DNA from: Cannabis sativa
Taxonomy: Eukaryota > Streptophyta > Magnoliopsida > Rosales > Cannabaceae
Reading direction: 5' to 3'
Assembly: GCF_029168945.1 (NCBI RefSeq)
Contig: NC_083602.1
Coordinates: 24,973,323-25,037,322, forward strand
DNA length: 64,000 bases
Shown: piece by piece, positions 20,321-32,817 of the stretch
How the letters are laid out: each line of letters starts with the position of its first letter
How positions within the stretch are numbered: the stretch's first letter is position 1
Notes under the pieces: generated by a model
Seen by the model: the letters and a program-made list of their open reading frames with translations, nothing else
Told to the model about the DNA's origin: nothing
The model's database searches: none
Made by a program: the position numbers and the translations under genes

Positions 20321-23213
20321 TATCTCATGAGCTACTACCATTGTTTCGCAATTTGCAAGTCAAATATGGTCGCCACCATTAGGGTGATCTATACCATATA
20401 AAACACTTACAAACTACTTATCTTTCGAGATTAAACGGTGCGAAATTGCTAATGAACGTTCCTCCATTAGGGAGGATTACTCACTAAAACAAACGCGATG
20501 TAAAACCAACAATGGAGATCGAATATCTTAATAATAATAAAGCTCATTCTTTGAAATGTATTTTCTTTATTATTCTAATAAATATATTCATTAAATATCA
20601 AATTTAGAATTAAAAAAATTCAAAAATAAGAATTTAATATAATATTTATAAAATTATACTTAGATGGTGATTGAAATAAAATTAATTATTTCCATCTCAG
20701 TAGTAATTTTAAATATAAATATTAAGAAAATTAATTTAAGTTGTATTAATTTAAATTAATTAGCAACTTAAAAATTTCCATCAGAATATATTTATTGTTT
20801 TCGGAAAAATAAAGTATAAAAACTACACAAATTTCGAAAATAATAAAACCTAGAAAAGAAATACTTCAAGCAAAAATATCACCTATCTAGATTTTCTTTT
20901 GACTAATTAAGTCAATTTCAAATGATATATATTATAAATTAATCAATAGATGAAAAAAATCATTGATTTAAGTTGGTCCAAGAATTAATAAATAATTAAT
21001 TTACAACTCAATCTATTTTTCAAGATAAATTCAAAAATATTGCATAATTAAAATGCAATTTTCGAAATTGATTAATAAAATAAAGAAAAAAAAAATATTT
21101 GAAAATTATTTAAATTTAAGTTGAAAAATTAAATTTCAACCTAAAAATAATTTTCTAGTTAATTATGTGTCATGAAAAATAAATAAATATTTAAGTATCA
21201 TGATGAAAATCAACTTAGATATTTAATTTTTCAAGTTAATTGAATGTATTAAGTTCAAGAAATAATAATTAAATGTAGAGAAGGCTTAATTATTTATTTC
21301 TAGTTTAATACTAGGAAAACTATACTAAAACAAAATTGTACAAAAATTAATTATTTAAATAATTAATTTCATTTCTTTCAAAAAAAAATAATTAATTTCA
21401 CAATGTATAATATTTTCCTATTTAAATATTAGAAAAAATAAGTAGTCTAGAAATAACTATCTAGAAAATATCTTATTTAACTAAGTATCTTTTCATCAAA
21501 AATTTGAAAAATATCTAATTTAAGTTGTTTTAGAAAAAATCTAGAACTTAAATAATCTCAAATTTAAATTTAATTAAATATTAAAAATTAAGTTGTAACC
21601 ACTTAATTTAAAAAATCTTCCATTTTAAGTTTAAAACTAACTTAAAAAATATCTTAAGAATCTTTAATAACTAATGCCAATGATTCCTCAACTTAATTTA
21701 AAATTTAAATAAAATATTCAAATTTAAGTTAGATATTAAAAATCAGTTAAAATAACTAATTTATAACTTAAATAGGAATATTTAATTAAATAAGTTCCAG
21801 AAAGAATCTAGTTAGTTAAAATTCTTTATTTAATTAAATACAAGAAAAATACAAATAGTTTGTCTAGAAATAATATCTAAAACTAAAAGTGTTCTTCTTA
21901 AAATTAACTTTAAAATATTAAAATGGAAATAAATTTTCATATTTTTTAAAAGTTAATTATGTTGCTAATTTAATTTTATTAGGTCAAACTAATATAATTA
22001 ACCTAGTACAGTTATTCAAATCAGGCAAATGGGCCTTCACAATTGGGGCAGTTCATGTGAGGGGGTGCTGGGTTCAGTATGTCGTACCCACTTCTATGGC
22101 TCCCAACTCTCACACAAGGCCCAAAAGAGAGGAATTTAACCTTAAAATAAATAACTGTTATTAATTGAATAGGTCCAAAAACTAAATGGACCTAAATAAA
22201 ATCTATCATGGTGTGACATTTTATTTAGCAACAACCTATATGCATCTATATAATAAAATAAACATATAGGCTCACACAGGTACACACTTGGATGGATCCT
22301 ATCATGTTGCTAGGTCATACACAGATGAAAGAAGATTGTAAGATTTTACCTGTTACAAATTATTAACTTGACCAAGGGAGCCATCAGATCATTTGATCTG
22401 GCAAAAAAAAAAATAACCATGACTATTTGCAATCAAGTAATAATAAGTTTTGAAAACTTACAAACAAGCTAAAAACCACATACTCTTGCAACAAGGTTAG
22501 CTCGATAGTTGGAAGTAGGAATTATTTAATTTTAAATAATTAAATTTCGAAAATAAAATAATTAAATAAATAAATAATAATAAAAAAAATTCGAAAAAAT
22601 AAAATAAAAAAAATTATTTTTCGAAAATAAAAATATATATTTAATTTCGAAATTATTTAAAATAATTATTGAAAATTAAACCTACAATTTTGAAAAATTA
22701 GGTTTCAACTAACCTAAATATCATTTCAAAAATTTGCTAACTACTTTTAAAAATTAAATGTTATTTTATAAATAAAAAGTAAATGTTATTTTATAAATAA
22801 AAATTAAAAAAGATAAATTAAATATCTTTTTCAGATTTTAAATTTAATTTAAATAAATAAAATAAAAAAATTTAAAAGTTACCAAAATATCTTACATCTA
22901 TTTAAAATTACATGATTATAGTTATCTTATTTTAAATTTAAATAAGGTCAAATTTTTTTTTTTTTAAAAAAATAATTTAAAAATTTAAAATCTGACCTTA
23001 AATTTAAAAATAAGATAAGATATAATCAAATTTAAAAATAAGATAGATAATTAAGCAAAAAGATAGATATTTACTAATTTCAAATTCAAATTACACTAAT
23101 ATCATGAATTAAATTTAAAAAATATTAAATAAATTAATTATGATAATTAGAATTGAATTAGGAATAGTAAATATATAAATAGAAAACTACACAAAAAATC
23201 GGAACTTAAATCC
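20321..23213. other. Very AT-rich leader of the gag-only element
   Basis: Nearly 3 kb of AT-rich sequence dominated by TTAATT/AAATTT words, with no coding signal. Two short inverted notes, ACCATTAGGGTG and TCCATTAGGGAGGA (20375-20480), lie near the gag side. A local direct repeat of AAATGTTATTTTATAAATAA occurs at 22755-22800. Confidence 0.5.
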
Positions 23214-23239
23214 ATGAAAAAGCATGAAAAAACAAAGAA

Positions 23240-23470
23240 AAACGAAAAAATTGTGAGTTGTACGGACGGTAAGCGTTGCATATCGTCCGGGCGCGCTCAC
23301 AGGGATGCTGGCCGAGAAAACTCGACGGATTGGGAAGCTTGCAGCATTCCCTCGCGCGTAGGGGGCATCAAACAAGGTTCCGCGCGCGCATGGGGGGATT
23401 CAGACAACAAGCTCGGTCGTTGCTTGTCTGAATTCCTGCTGTCCGCGCGCGTGGGTGATGCTCAGCATCC
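23240..23470. other. GC/CpG-rich patch in the leader of the gag-only element
   Basis: Some 230 bp with repeated CGCGCGC words (GGGCGCGCTCAC, CCTCGCGCGTAG, CCGCGCGCGCATGG, CCGCGCGCGTGG) in an otherwise very AT-rich leader. GGGATGCTG / CAGCATTCCC / GATGCTCAGCATCCC repeat in both orientations, so the patch can fold back on itself. No gene is recognised. Confidence 0.7.
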
Positions 23471-23726
23471 CTATCTTTTTTCGAATCTTCAAAAAATCAT
23501 AACTAATTCAAATTAAATCAAAATTGAGTTCTGTAAAAAAGTAACTTGCTTAATTTTTTTCATACTATCCAATAAAAATAATTACAGAAACAAAATCTCA
23601 ATTATTTTTCACGAAAATTGACAAACATCAATCAATCATCAAATAACACTCAATACAACATGAAACCATCCAAATAACAAACAATCGTTTTAAAGTCAAA
23701 ATTTCTTGCAAGCAAATCAATTACCA

Positions 23727-23740
23727 TGGCTCTGAGGCCA
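23727..23740 (-). promoter_or_regulatory. Primer-binding site of the gag-only element
   Basis: Minus strand TGGCCTCAGAGCCA, two bases from the LTR. It equals the tRNA-Met site TGGTATCAGAGCCA except at two adjacent positions. Either it decayed or it pairs with another tRNA-Met species. Confidence 0.8.
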
Positions 23741-23742
23741 GT

Positions 23743-25638
23743 TGTTGGGAATTTATTTTACCAGGATCTTAGATCTACTCACAAGTATGTTGTTTAACAC
23801 CCTAAATATGAACTTTCTAAAACGATAAAATAAACACATATAAAGTTAAGAAAACCTTACATTGATGCAGCAGAATTAATGTCTCCTTCCACTCAGATCT
23901 CTAACCCTTGTATCCTTTCTGTCGCAGAGTATAATCAAGATCTGAGCCCGAATGTCCTTCTTCTTTGAGTTTGATCCTTCACAGTCTTCCAATCTATGAT
24001 TGAGTTACTACTTGCTGTGTGTGGGCACTCACTCTTTCACTAGGGTCACGAAATATAGAAGAGGAAAAGAGAGAAGGTGTTTCGGCCAATAGAAGAGAAT
24101 AGGGAAGGCTCAGTTTTTCTGAAGAGAGAAATTTCTGCCAGAAGATGTTATGAAAACTTGTGATTTGACTGAGCCATCACTTTCTATTTATAGGCAACTA
24201 CTAGGTTTAGGTTAAGAATTATTTGGCATTAAAATAATGAAAATATCAATTTGAATTTCCACAAATAGTGGCCGGCCATGGTGTGATAATGGGCCCCACT
24301 TGATTTTGCAGTTTTAACAAATTTTATTTCTATTTTTTCAAAAACGCCAATTTTCCAATTCTAACCATTTAAATGCCAAAACTAATTATTTAATAACTAA
24401 AATAGATTATTATATGATATTGTCATTTAATTTGATTATTAACTAGACATATAAAGTCCATTAATAAATAAATAAACCTAGAATCTCTTTTCTATATAAT
24501 TTCACCCCTGCTTAGTAAAAATTCACAAATTAGACATAGTCTAACTTTAGAATTATAATTGACTAATCACGAATCAATTATTGAGTCTTACAAGCAGAAT
24601 GTTCTCAACTAGAATGGGGACCATGGATCTATATGCTGAGCTTCCAATAAGTGAACCAAATTTACCAAGTAAATTCCTACTTATTAATTCTTTGTTGAAT
24701 CAACTCTTAGAACTTAGAATTGCACTCTCAGACTTATATAGAGCATATTATATGTTCCACGATATCAATATGCTATCTCATTTAACCATTGTTATAATCT
24801 TATTGTGATTTAAAGATCCTCTATATAGATGATCTACATCGAGATGGGACAATTTTACCGTTCTCACCCCTCAATGTATTTTTCCCCTTAAAACACTTAG
24901 CTACCTGTAAATGGTGTTTAGTGATCTAATAATTAGTCAGTTAAACAAGAGCTCATCCATTTACTTTTATTTGCTAAGCTCGAAGGGAATCATCACTTGA
25001 CTTCTATACACAGTAGAAGCTATAGATTCCATATTTATGTTCAGCACTCCCACTCAATCATACTATCATGTTCCCAAAATATACGTATCACCCTGACCCA
25101 AAAGTAGGCTTAACTAATAAATCAAAGAACATGAATAGTACTCCTGAGTTGAGCCTAAGCATATCAGGATTTAGATTCTTTTAATCTTAAGATCAACTAC
25201 GGATATTGACTTGGAAAGATATATATAACAGTAAGTTTGTAATATCTTAACTTAGTTGCAATATAGGTCCAGTCCAATGTATACTCCATACATTCGAAAC
25301 TAGTATACTTTACTAATGTCCTGAAAGAACATAACACTTACTCCAAGTGTAAGTACACATCATCGCTGATTATCACATTAGTGTAAATCCAAAACAGTGA
25401 TGAAACAGGGACCTAGTCTTTTGATTCATATGATCACAATCACATTCCACTGTGTTGACGATACTGTAATTGTGAATAAACATATGATCTGGATTTAACT
25501 GATTTTGCGTGTGTGAATGTAATAAACATATTAAACCATTAGCATGTAAAATTCATGCAAACATTAATCACGTCAAATTTGTTGTATTGATAACTAATCA
25601 GATTGTAAAGAGTTTTATTTAGGACATAAAACCCAACA
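23743..25638 (-). repeat. 5' LTR of the gag-only element
   Basis: 1896 bp, TGTTGGG...CCCAACA, partner of 15422-17319. It contains a minus-strand TATA box at 24184-24193. Confidence 0.95.
24184..24193 (-). promoter_or_regulatory. TATA box in the 5' LTR of the gag-only element
   Basis: Minus-strand CTATAAATAG, the likely promoter for the element RNA, with a start site some 30 bases downstream. Confidence 0.65.
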
Positions 25639-25643
25639 ATACA
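25639..25643. repeat. Target-site duplication ATACA, right copy
   Basis: Follows the terminal CCCAACA directly; identical to 15417-15421. Confidence 0.9.
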
Positions 25644-27450
25644 TACAGTACATCTGTTAGCTGTGGAATGCCATTTAACTTTAGGTCTTTTTTCCCATGA
25701 TTTGTCCCTTGTTTCCATCTCCAAAAATCACCATTCCTTCTTTTACCTCCTTATAGTTTTTCAAGACTTTAAGATTTCCAGACATATATCTTGAACAACT
25801 GATATTAAGGTACCATTGATTCTTCATCATATTTGATGGGGATGTGTGTGCCACCAAATCTAGAGCTTCAAACATAGGTCTCTTACTCACTATAGGAAAT
25901 TTTCTTTGATTATGATTTGACTGTGAGAAGGAACCTTGTCGTTGAATCTTATTTTTCAAATATGTCTGCAACTTATAGCATCGAGGCCTTATGTGACCTT
26001 TTCTATTGAGAAGTTACATGTTGGCACAAATCATTTTGAAATGTCTACACTCTTTTCAGTAGATAGCCTTTTTTATTTTTCAGCTTCATTGGCTTCAACT
26101 GATGCTTCTTCAGATCCATCTTTGCTACTGTTTCTAGCAGTAGTAACAACTGATGGTTTGGCACCTGATGCAGACTCAATTGGCCCTTCAATTGACAAGT
26201 CCAGTCCCTTCTTGTACAACACTTTGTAGCCAGTATATGTTCTATCTCATAGGGCTTTTGGAGCTGAAGTTTTTGGTTGAGAGATGTTGTATCGGGCGCT
26301 AAAACTTCTAAAGATTGTTTTTCTCTAACAAGTTCAGAACTCAATTTGTAAAACACACTTTCCTTACTCTCCAACTCATGAACTAGTTTTTTACTTTTTG
26401 GTCTAACTCCATATTATTGGCTATCAATTCCTTGTTTATGTCTTGCAATCACAGACCTTTCTTCCTTTGACTCATCATTAGTTTCTTCCTCTTCACTATC
26501 ACTCCAAGTAACAATAAGAGCCTTCTTTTTCTTTAATGTATTTGCACATTCTGCTTGGATATGGTCGAAATCTTCACATTCTCAACATTGAATTCCTTTG
26601 CTCTTCTTCTCATTTTACTGAGGATGCTTGTTGGCAATTAAAAAATTTTACTAGAAGAATTTTCTTCACTTCTAAAATTATTCTTCTTAAAACTAAGCCT
26701 AATTCTTAGCTAAAAGAGCAATTTCCATTTGTGAAACATTCAGACAGATCTGTATCTTTGCTAATTTCCTCTATATGAATAAAAGCTACTCCAATCTTAA
26801 CTTTGACCTTTTCTAAGTCTTTAATTTTCTTACCCTTGTCACATCTATGCAAAGTCATTTTATAGTTTTGTAGAGATCTAAATAGTTCATCCAAGTGAAG
26901 AGCTTCAATGTCTCGACTTTACTCAATTGAAGTCACTTTAGACATGAATCTTTTTAGTACTACACCAAGGACTTTTTTGACCAGCTTTTTGTTGGAGTAG
27001 AATTTTCCAAGAGCATAAGACTCATTAGAAATATCACATAGTTTGGCATGAAACTCAGCAACCAACTCAATTTCTTCCATGGATAAATTCTCGAAAGATT
27101 TAGCAAGAGTTGTTAATCTTGCCTTTTTTTTAGCCTCAGTTTCCTCATTCTCTATTTTCAACTTCTCCCATCCATCCTTAGCAATCTCACAATTCAAAAT
27201 GACATTTAACTGATTAGTGGAGACAACATTGAATAGAGCATGTAACGCTTTGAAATTAAAGTTAGCTCGTTCCATCTCCTCAACTTTCCATGCACTAGAT
27301 CTTTTATTCTTTACCCCATCTTCATCGGTAAAAGTAGGTGGTGACCAACCCTCAGCCACGACCATCCACACCCGTTCATCCTTAACTATCAAGAATTCTC
27401 CCATTTTCGTCTTCCTTATTAATTAGTTCCTTCCAACATAGGAGGTCGAG
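25639..27450 (-). pseudogene. Decayed SIRE-like copia gag and protease, right part of the split element
   Basis: The gag piece at 26919-27404 (VWMVVAEGWSPP, NFKALHALFNVVS, CEIAKDGWEKL, SNESYALGKFYSNKKLVKKVL) parallels the gag at 3277-4212 block for block, so both elements belong to one lineage. At 25681-25971 the protease block survives as WYLNISCSRYMSG, with the catalytic Asp-Ser-Gly replaced by Asn-Ile-Ser, followed by GDGNKGQIMG. Between them are short open pieces in several frames (26045-26374, 26706-26894). The reading frame resumes at 15421 on the other side of the insertion. Inactive. Confidence 0.8.
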
Positions 27451-27511
27451 ATGTAGATCTTCCTTCTCAAAACATCTCTATTTCATGTTGATATACACAC
27501 ACATAAACAAC

Positions 27512-27635
27512 ACTTTGTTGCAGTGCGAGATGAATCTCAGAGTGGATCAGTTTTCCAAAAATTAACAAACAATAACTTTGTTGCACTGCGAGATGAATCT
27601 CGGAGTGGGTCAGTTTTCCAAAAACAATAAATAAA
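27512..27635. repeat. Tandem 63-bp duplication
   Basis: ACTTTGTTGCASTGCGAGAT then GAATCTCRGAGTGGRTCAGT and TTTCCAAAAA occur at 27512 and 27575 with three differences. It lies just upstream (minus sense) of the decayed copia gag, where that element's leader or LTR would be. Confidence 0.8.
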
Positions 27636-28420
27636 CAGTTGGAGGACAACAAGATTAAAAACTCCAAACAAGAATCAACACACACGACCTAAAATCAATC
27701 TAGTAGCAACATGATCTTAGTTTCATTAATTGAAAAAGTTAGCTTGAATATTAAATGAAAAATCGATCTAATCGGATGCTACTAATTGAAATAATGGATT
27801 CAATCACACAATATAAAGTTTAATGTAAATCAGAGAAGATCAAGATTTACAAGCTTCCCCTTGCATTGAAAATACATTTCGATCAGGTAGTGCTTGGGTT
27901 CCCCAAACCAGGATAAATAACTCCAATAAGAATCAATGTTAGATACAAACTTCAGTTTGTAAATCAAATGTATGTAAAATAATACAACAAAGATTCTTAC
28001 AACAAATTACCCTAAAATCTTGATTAACCAACCAAGATTCAAATCTAAGTCCCTTTATATTTGAAGATATGCCCCTTGCTTCGCTTGAGCTGAAATCCAT
28101 TCAGCTATGAATCTGAGTTCCATTCAGATGAAACAACCTCCATTATCACTTCATCACAGAAGCTTGAACTCTTCAACAATGGATGAACCTGCAAGAAACG
28201 AAGAAAAAGATATTTTCTCTTGCAGAAAAAATCTCTATCAAAGAATCAAAGGAGTGAGAGTTAGTTAGGATCTTTAAGAATCAAGTATATATAAACTCAA
28301 ATCTCACTAAACCAACTTTAACAGCTCACATGCTAGCTTATGACAGTTGGCCAAGATATTTTATCACTTAATAGCTGACCTGTCAAAGCTTAAAATGTAA
28401 ACCTAGAAAATACATACTTA
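27636..28420 (-). other. Possible remains of the 5' LTR of the split copia element
   Basis: Non-coding. The minus strand has a TATA-like TATATATAC near 28290 and sequence rich in short CT/AG motifs, as in the LTR of the first element. I found no primer-binding site and no clear ends, so this is a positional inference. Confidence 0.3.
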
Positions 28421-30030
28421 AATGGAACTACTAGGTGATTAGATGGCATAAACACATAATTTGCAATACTAAAAAATATGGTTCTTAGATATTCATCTTA
28501 TATGTACATGTTGTTCGTAGTGTTGTACCACATACGACTATTTTTAATGCGAGATCTATAATTCATGTTAAATTTGGCATGAAAATGAGTTTATGTTATA
28601 TTTAGCTCACTATTTATAATTGTGCTCCAATACACAAAATGTAAAATAAATAATAAAAAATAATAATTAATTAGATTGATAGTTATTTAACATTTTATTA
28701 AAAATATGCAAAAATTATTAGTATTTTTTTTATTATTTAAATATTATTAATATGGTAAATAAAGAATGTAAAATACAACAAAAATTAATAAATCATAATA
28801 ATTATTAGTATTATAGTAAATAAAAAATTAGTATTTATTGTGGGCTAAATTTGACCTAGTGCAATATCTTATATTGAATTTGACACAAATTTTAGTATGT
28901 GCCAAATTTAGTACATTTTTTTAGAATACCATTGAAATAATAATTTTTTTAAAGTGTGCAAAAGTATAACAGCACATTATATTCTTTACATTTTGTTTAT
29001 AGATGCTCTAACTATGCTTGGAACCAAATAAATAAAAAGAATCTATTTCTTTTGTTGTGCTTATTTGATCCTCTTACAATAAAACATTAAATGTCAAGGA
29101 AAAAAAAATTCAATTCCCTTCTTTGTCTTTTTGGGGCCTATAATTTTCAAATTAGCTGTGTTTTGGTCACAACATGGATTGTAATAGTGTAAGTATATGT
29201 GGTGCAATTTCATGTGCAAAAATTTAAATACATAAATATATATATAAAGGAAGGGTCATAGTCATGGTCCCCTTACTCTCTTCTTAATTCTTATCAAGTG
29301 GATAGACCTCTTAAACAACATTGTCACTATCTGAATAAAAATGGACATTACAACATTAGATTGTATTTACAGAAGAAAATTTGAAGAAACTAATATGAAC
29401 AAATAATACTATGACTTTAGTGTTGTTTGTTGCCAGCCAATTGAGAATTGGTTTGGACTTGAGTTGATTTGAGGGGGCACTAATTAATACAATACAAGAT
29501 TTTGATAAACCAACCAAAAGTTAATTATATATAAATGAGAGAACTAAAAGAAAAAAAAAATCTAATATTTGAAGTTTGAACAACTAGATGTCACTTTAAT
29601 AAAACAAAATAAAATGATGTGAATTTAATCTTACGTTGAGGATGGAAGGTCACTAGAAGTGTATTACAATAAGAGGTATTTGACAAAATGACGTTTATGG
29701 TTATTAAAACAAAAGATTATAAAAAAAAAATGAAAAATCAATTTTCAACTATCATTCTTTCATTAATTGCTGTACTCTTTTTTCTAAATAAATTGTTGTA
29801 CTTTTTTTTAATAAATTGTTGTCAATGCTAGTTTAATTAGTTTAGTGTTTATGTGTGTAAAGATATTTTTATTTATAAATAAAAATGGAATATTTTTATA
29901 TACGTTTAAATATTAAATTATTAATATTTAATGAAATAATTATATATAAATATAAGAAATTTTTTTATTTATATATGAGGTTGTAACTTGTATTATATGA
30001 AAAATTAAGATCATTTAGCCATAAATAAAA
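28421..30030. other. AT-rich intergenic DNA, nothing recognised
   Basis: Contains AT microsatellite-like runs and no ORF or repeat pair that I can support. Confidence 0.5.
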
Positions 30031-30039
30031 CAGATAACA

Positions 30040-31560
30040 ACATATTAAAGTTTAGGAATCTTTAATCAACGGTTGCTAGTACGGTTCACTGATACCTGTT
30101 ATGTAGTATGACATCTAAGTAAAGGTGTTGTATATAATAGAGATTATATATGACATGGACCGATATGTAATTAAATTGTCTTATCAAACATGTCGTTTAC
30201 TATAAAGACTTAATTCGTATCATAAAGATGATCAATAGTAGATCGACCTGAATCCTGAGTAATCATGAATTTCTATTCATATTATTAATTTTTTTTTATT
30301 CACTCGTTAATTCTTATAACTTCTGTTTTAGGAATCTAATAATGTGGATGGTTGGAAACATGATCTACGATTATGGAATTCTAACTTTTCTAACGGATAG
30401 AATGTTTGTTCTTTTTAAGTGTTAATTCTGAAAAGTTGTGCACAAATTTAGATTGGATCTAAGTTATTTCACTAATGAATTAACAGTACTAAAGGATAAA
30501 TAAGTAATTATAAGGGTAAAACAATAATTTAACCTAAACTAATTATGAACCGACACAAGGAGGGCTAATCACTAGAATTGAATGTATCAACGGACACTAC
30601 AGTAAAACTCAGTAAATATAATTTTATAATTACTAAGAGTTAAATTCTATATTTATAGTGGAGTAATCATAGAATTAATAAACATGATTATTTGGTTAAT
30701 GAGATTCAATAAATAGTCTAATTTATTGAAGCTTAGTATTATAGGTCCATGGTCCTCGAATAGTCACCTTGAAATACTGTCAAGGGTATGGATAAAAGTT
30801 GTATAATGATGGTTGAAAAAATCTATTTTGATTTGTCAAAATAGTAATTATTTATTCTGTAAAAAATAATTATTTTTAAATTTATTATTTATATAAATTG
30901 GAGAAAAGATAAAAGTTGTCTGGACAAAAATACCATCACTGTCTAGTTAGGACAGAGGTGGCCCCACTATCAATGTGTTAGGACACAGTGAGAGATTCCC
31001 TCAATCAATTATTAGATATTTGATTCGAACCTAAATATCTAATTCAGAATAAATGTCTAAACATATTCGGTTATAAAAATTTATTTAAATATTTTTATTG
31101 AATTCAAATATTTATTTTAAATAAAACCTTTATTAATTTTTATTAATATGTTGTATAAACCTAAAAACTATACATATAAGTTTTGAGGAAACCTAAAAAT
31201 ACCAAATTTAAATATCTTTTCCATCATCATTCATCCTCAATGTTCTTGCTCATGAGTTGAGATAAAACCAAGAACAATATTATAGTTAATCTTATTAGTC
31301 CACACTAATCCTTGTGTGTGGTGGAAGGTTCAGAAGATCACGATGTGAGTCTTCATCACCATCCCGCAGATACAACTTACGAAAAGAAACAAGGATACCC
31401 TGATTCGCTTCAAGAGGTAAATATTTCTTTTCGTCTATTTATTTCAAATTGAATATTTATACATGTGGTGGTCCTGAGGATGTGGTACGGTGATAATTAA
31501 AAATATTTTTCTGATGTGTATCTAATTTAGTACTATAAAACCAATATTTGGACCAATTAA
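30040..31560 (+). repeat. Possible decayed copia-type LTR in plus orientation
   Basis: The passage GGACCGATATGTAATTAAAT...GATCGACCTGAATCCTGAGTAATCATGAATT and the later CACCATCCCGCAGATACAAC...GATTCGCTTCAAGAGGTAAAT resemble the layout of long Ty1/copia LTRs, such as the ones at 15422 and 63615. No borders, primer site or target duplication could be fixed. Confidence 0.3.
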
Positions 31561-32424
31561 ACTAGTTAGGGCATGCTCAATGGGGGTAGCTAATGCATTG
31601 GAGACATTTGAATGGGCACATGCCGATGCTTGCCAGGAGCAACAGTAGTGTTCGCACCCACTTATGATTTTCAAACTAACAGTGAGTCAGGCACAAAGCG
31701 ATCCTCAGCAGCCAAAAGAATCCTTGTTAGGTCTCCTGTTGAAGTGGTGACTCACTTGCAACATAAGTTTTGCAAACCTAGGTGGACGAAGGAAAAAAAA
31801 TAAAAAGATAGAATACGGCAGTTTTTAGGTGTATAAATAAAGACATAATCATCTACCCTCTTTCAGTGGAAGCCCCAACAAAACGGTTAACTAAGAGTGA
31901 AATTTGCTCAAGACGGTAGTACTGCTCCCAATAGTAAGATACCTATGGTTGGTATATCTTTGAAAGTTCGGACGGAGAGAATAAAAAAACTCATTAGAGG
32001 CTACTTAAGTTAAGATACTTTAGTGTGACCTGTGACTAACTTCACTTCTGTTAAAAGGCATCGAGCTAAAGTCTCACGATAAGTCACTTGCTTAGAGCAA
32101 AATAGTCAAATTTAGGGTAGCTCAAAATAACCAAATATTAACTGATTGATATTAGAAAATACAGACTATCTTAAAATACACCAACTATACTATTCTTTCA
32201 TTTCGATAGAACAAATAGAAAAGGCCAGGGAGCAACCATCAGTTGAGCGATCCACTGATGGAGAGTAGGTGAAGGTTATTCGTAATGTTTATGCTTATTT
32301 TTTAAAAAAAAAAATAAAAAATAAATAAAAGTTTTAAGAATTATTGTGATAGTTTTTTATAATTAAAATAAATAATATATTAAATAATAGTATGTGGGAT
32401 TATAGTGGTAATTTTTAGAGTTGC
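31561..32424. other. Unassigned stretch
   Basis: Less AT-rich around 31600-31780 and 31860-32090. A 63-codon plus-strand ORF (31612-31803) has no recognisable domain. The start GGGCATGCTCAATGGGGGTAGC (31571) resembles MITE termini, but no matching inverted end was found. Confidence 0.35.
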
Positions 32425-32427
32425 TTA

Positions 32428-32814
32428 GGCCATCTCCAATGGTAAAACTTAAATTTGGTGTTAAATCAACACCAAAAAACTACTATTTCAACACTAATTT
32501 TTTTTAATTCCAATCACAACACTAAAAATTACACCAAATTTTATATTATTTATTATTCTATTATTTTATTCATATAATAAAAATATTTTAATACTAAATA
32601 TATATATATATAATTATTTAGTTTTTCTCTTAAAAGTATTATTTAATTATTAAATTTTTTTTTAAAAAAATAGTGTAGTCTACAGTGCCCCACTAAATTT
32701 GGTGGGATACTGTAGACAAAGCCATTTATGAGTATAGTTTTAGTGTTCTATTAGAGTAAATATGGTGTGAAACTATACTATATTTAGTGTTTTAGAGTCC
32801 GGTTGGAGATGTCT
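32428..32814. mobile_element. Tourist/PIF-Harbinger-like MITE (387 bp)
   Basis: Terminal inverted repeats GGCCATCTCCAATGG and AGACATCTCCAACCGG (as complement of the right end) are flanked by TTA at 32425-32427 and 32815-32817. The interior is AT-rich and non-coding. TTA duplication plus short non-coding length fits a Tourist-type MITE. Confidence 0.7.
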
Positions 32815-32817
32815 TTA

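Larger units (their letters stand above)
15422..25638 (-). mobile_element. Non-autonomous gag-only Ty1/copia-type LTR element (TR-GAG-like)
   Basis: Two LTRs (15422-17319 and 23743-25638, ~2% different by eye) enclose 6.4 kb. A perfect 5-bp ATACA duplication flanks the whole. A tRNA-Met-like primer-binding site (23727-23740) and a polypurine tract (17320-17330) put the element on the minus strand. The only gene is gag, with an intact zinc knuckle. No protease, integrase or RT is visible in the 1.8 kb downstream or the 3.7 kb upstream of gag. This matches the class described in plants as terminal-repeat retrotransposons with a GAG domain. Mobility would depend on pol supplied by a related autonomous element. 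It landed inside a decayed SIRE-like copia pol. Confidence 0.9.

Noticed and set aside
31612..31803. 63-codon ORF MGTCRCLPGATVVFAPT... as a gene
   Set aside because: No recognisable domain, no homologous copy in the window and no supporting promoter or splice signals.
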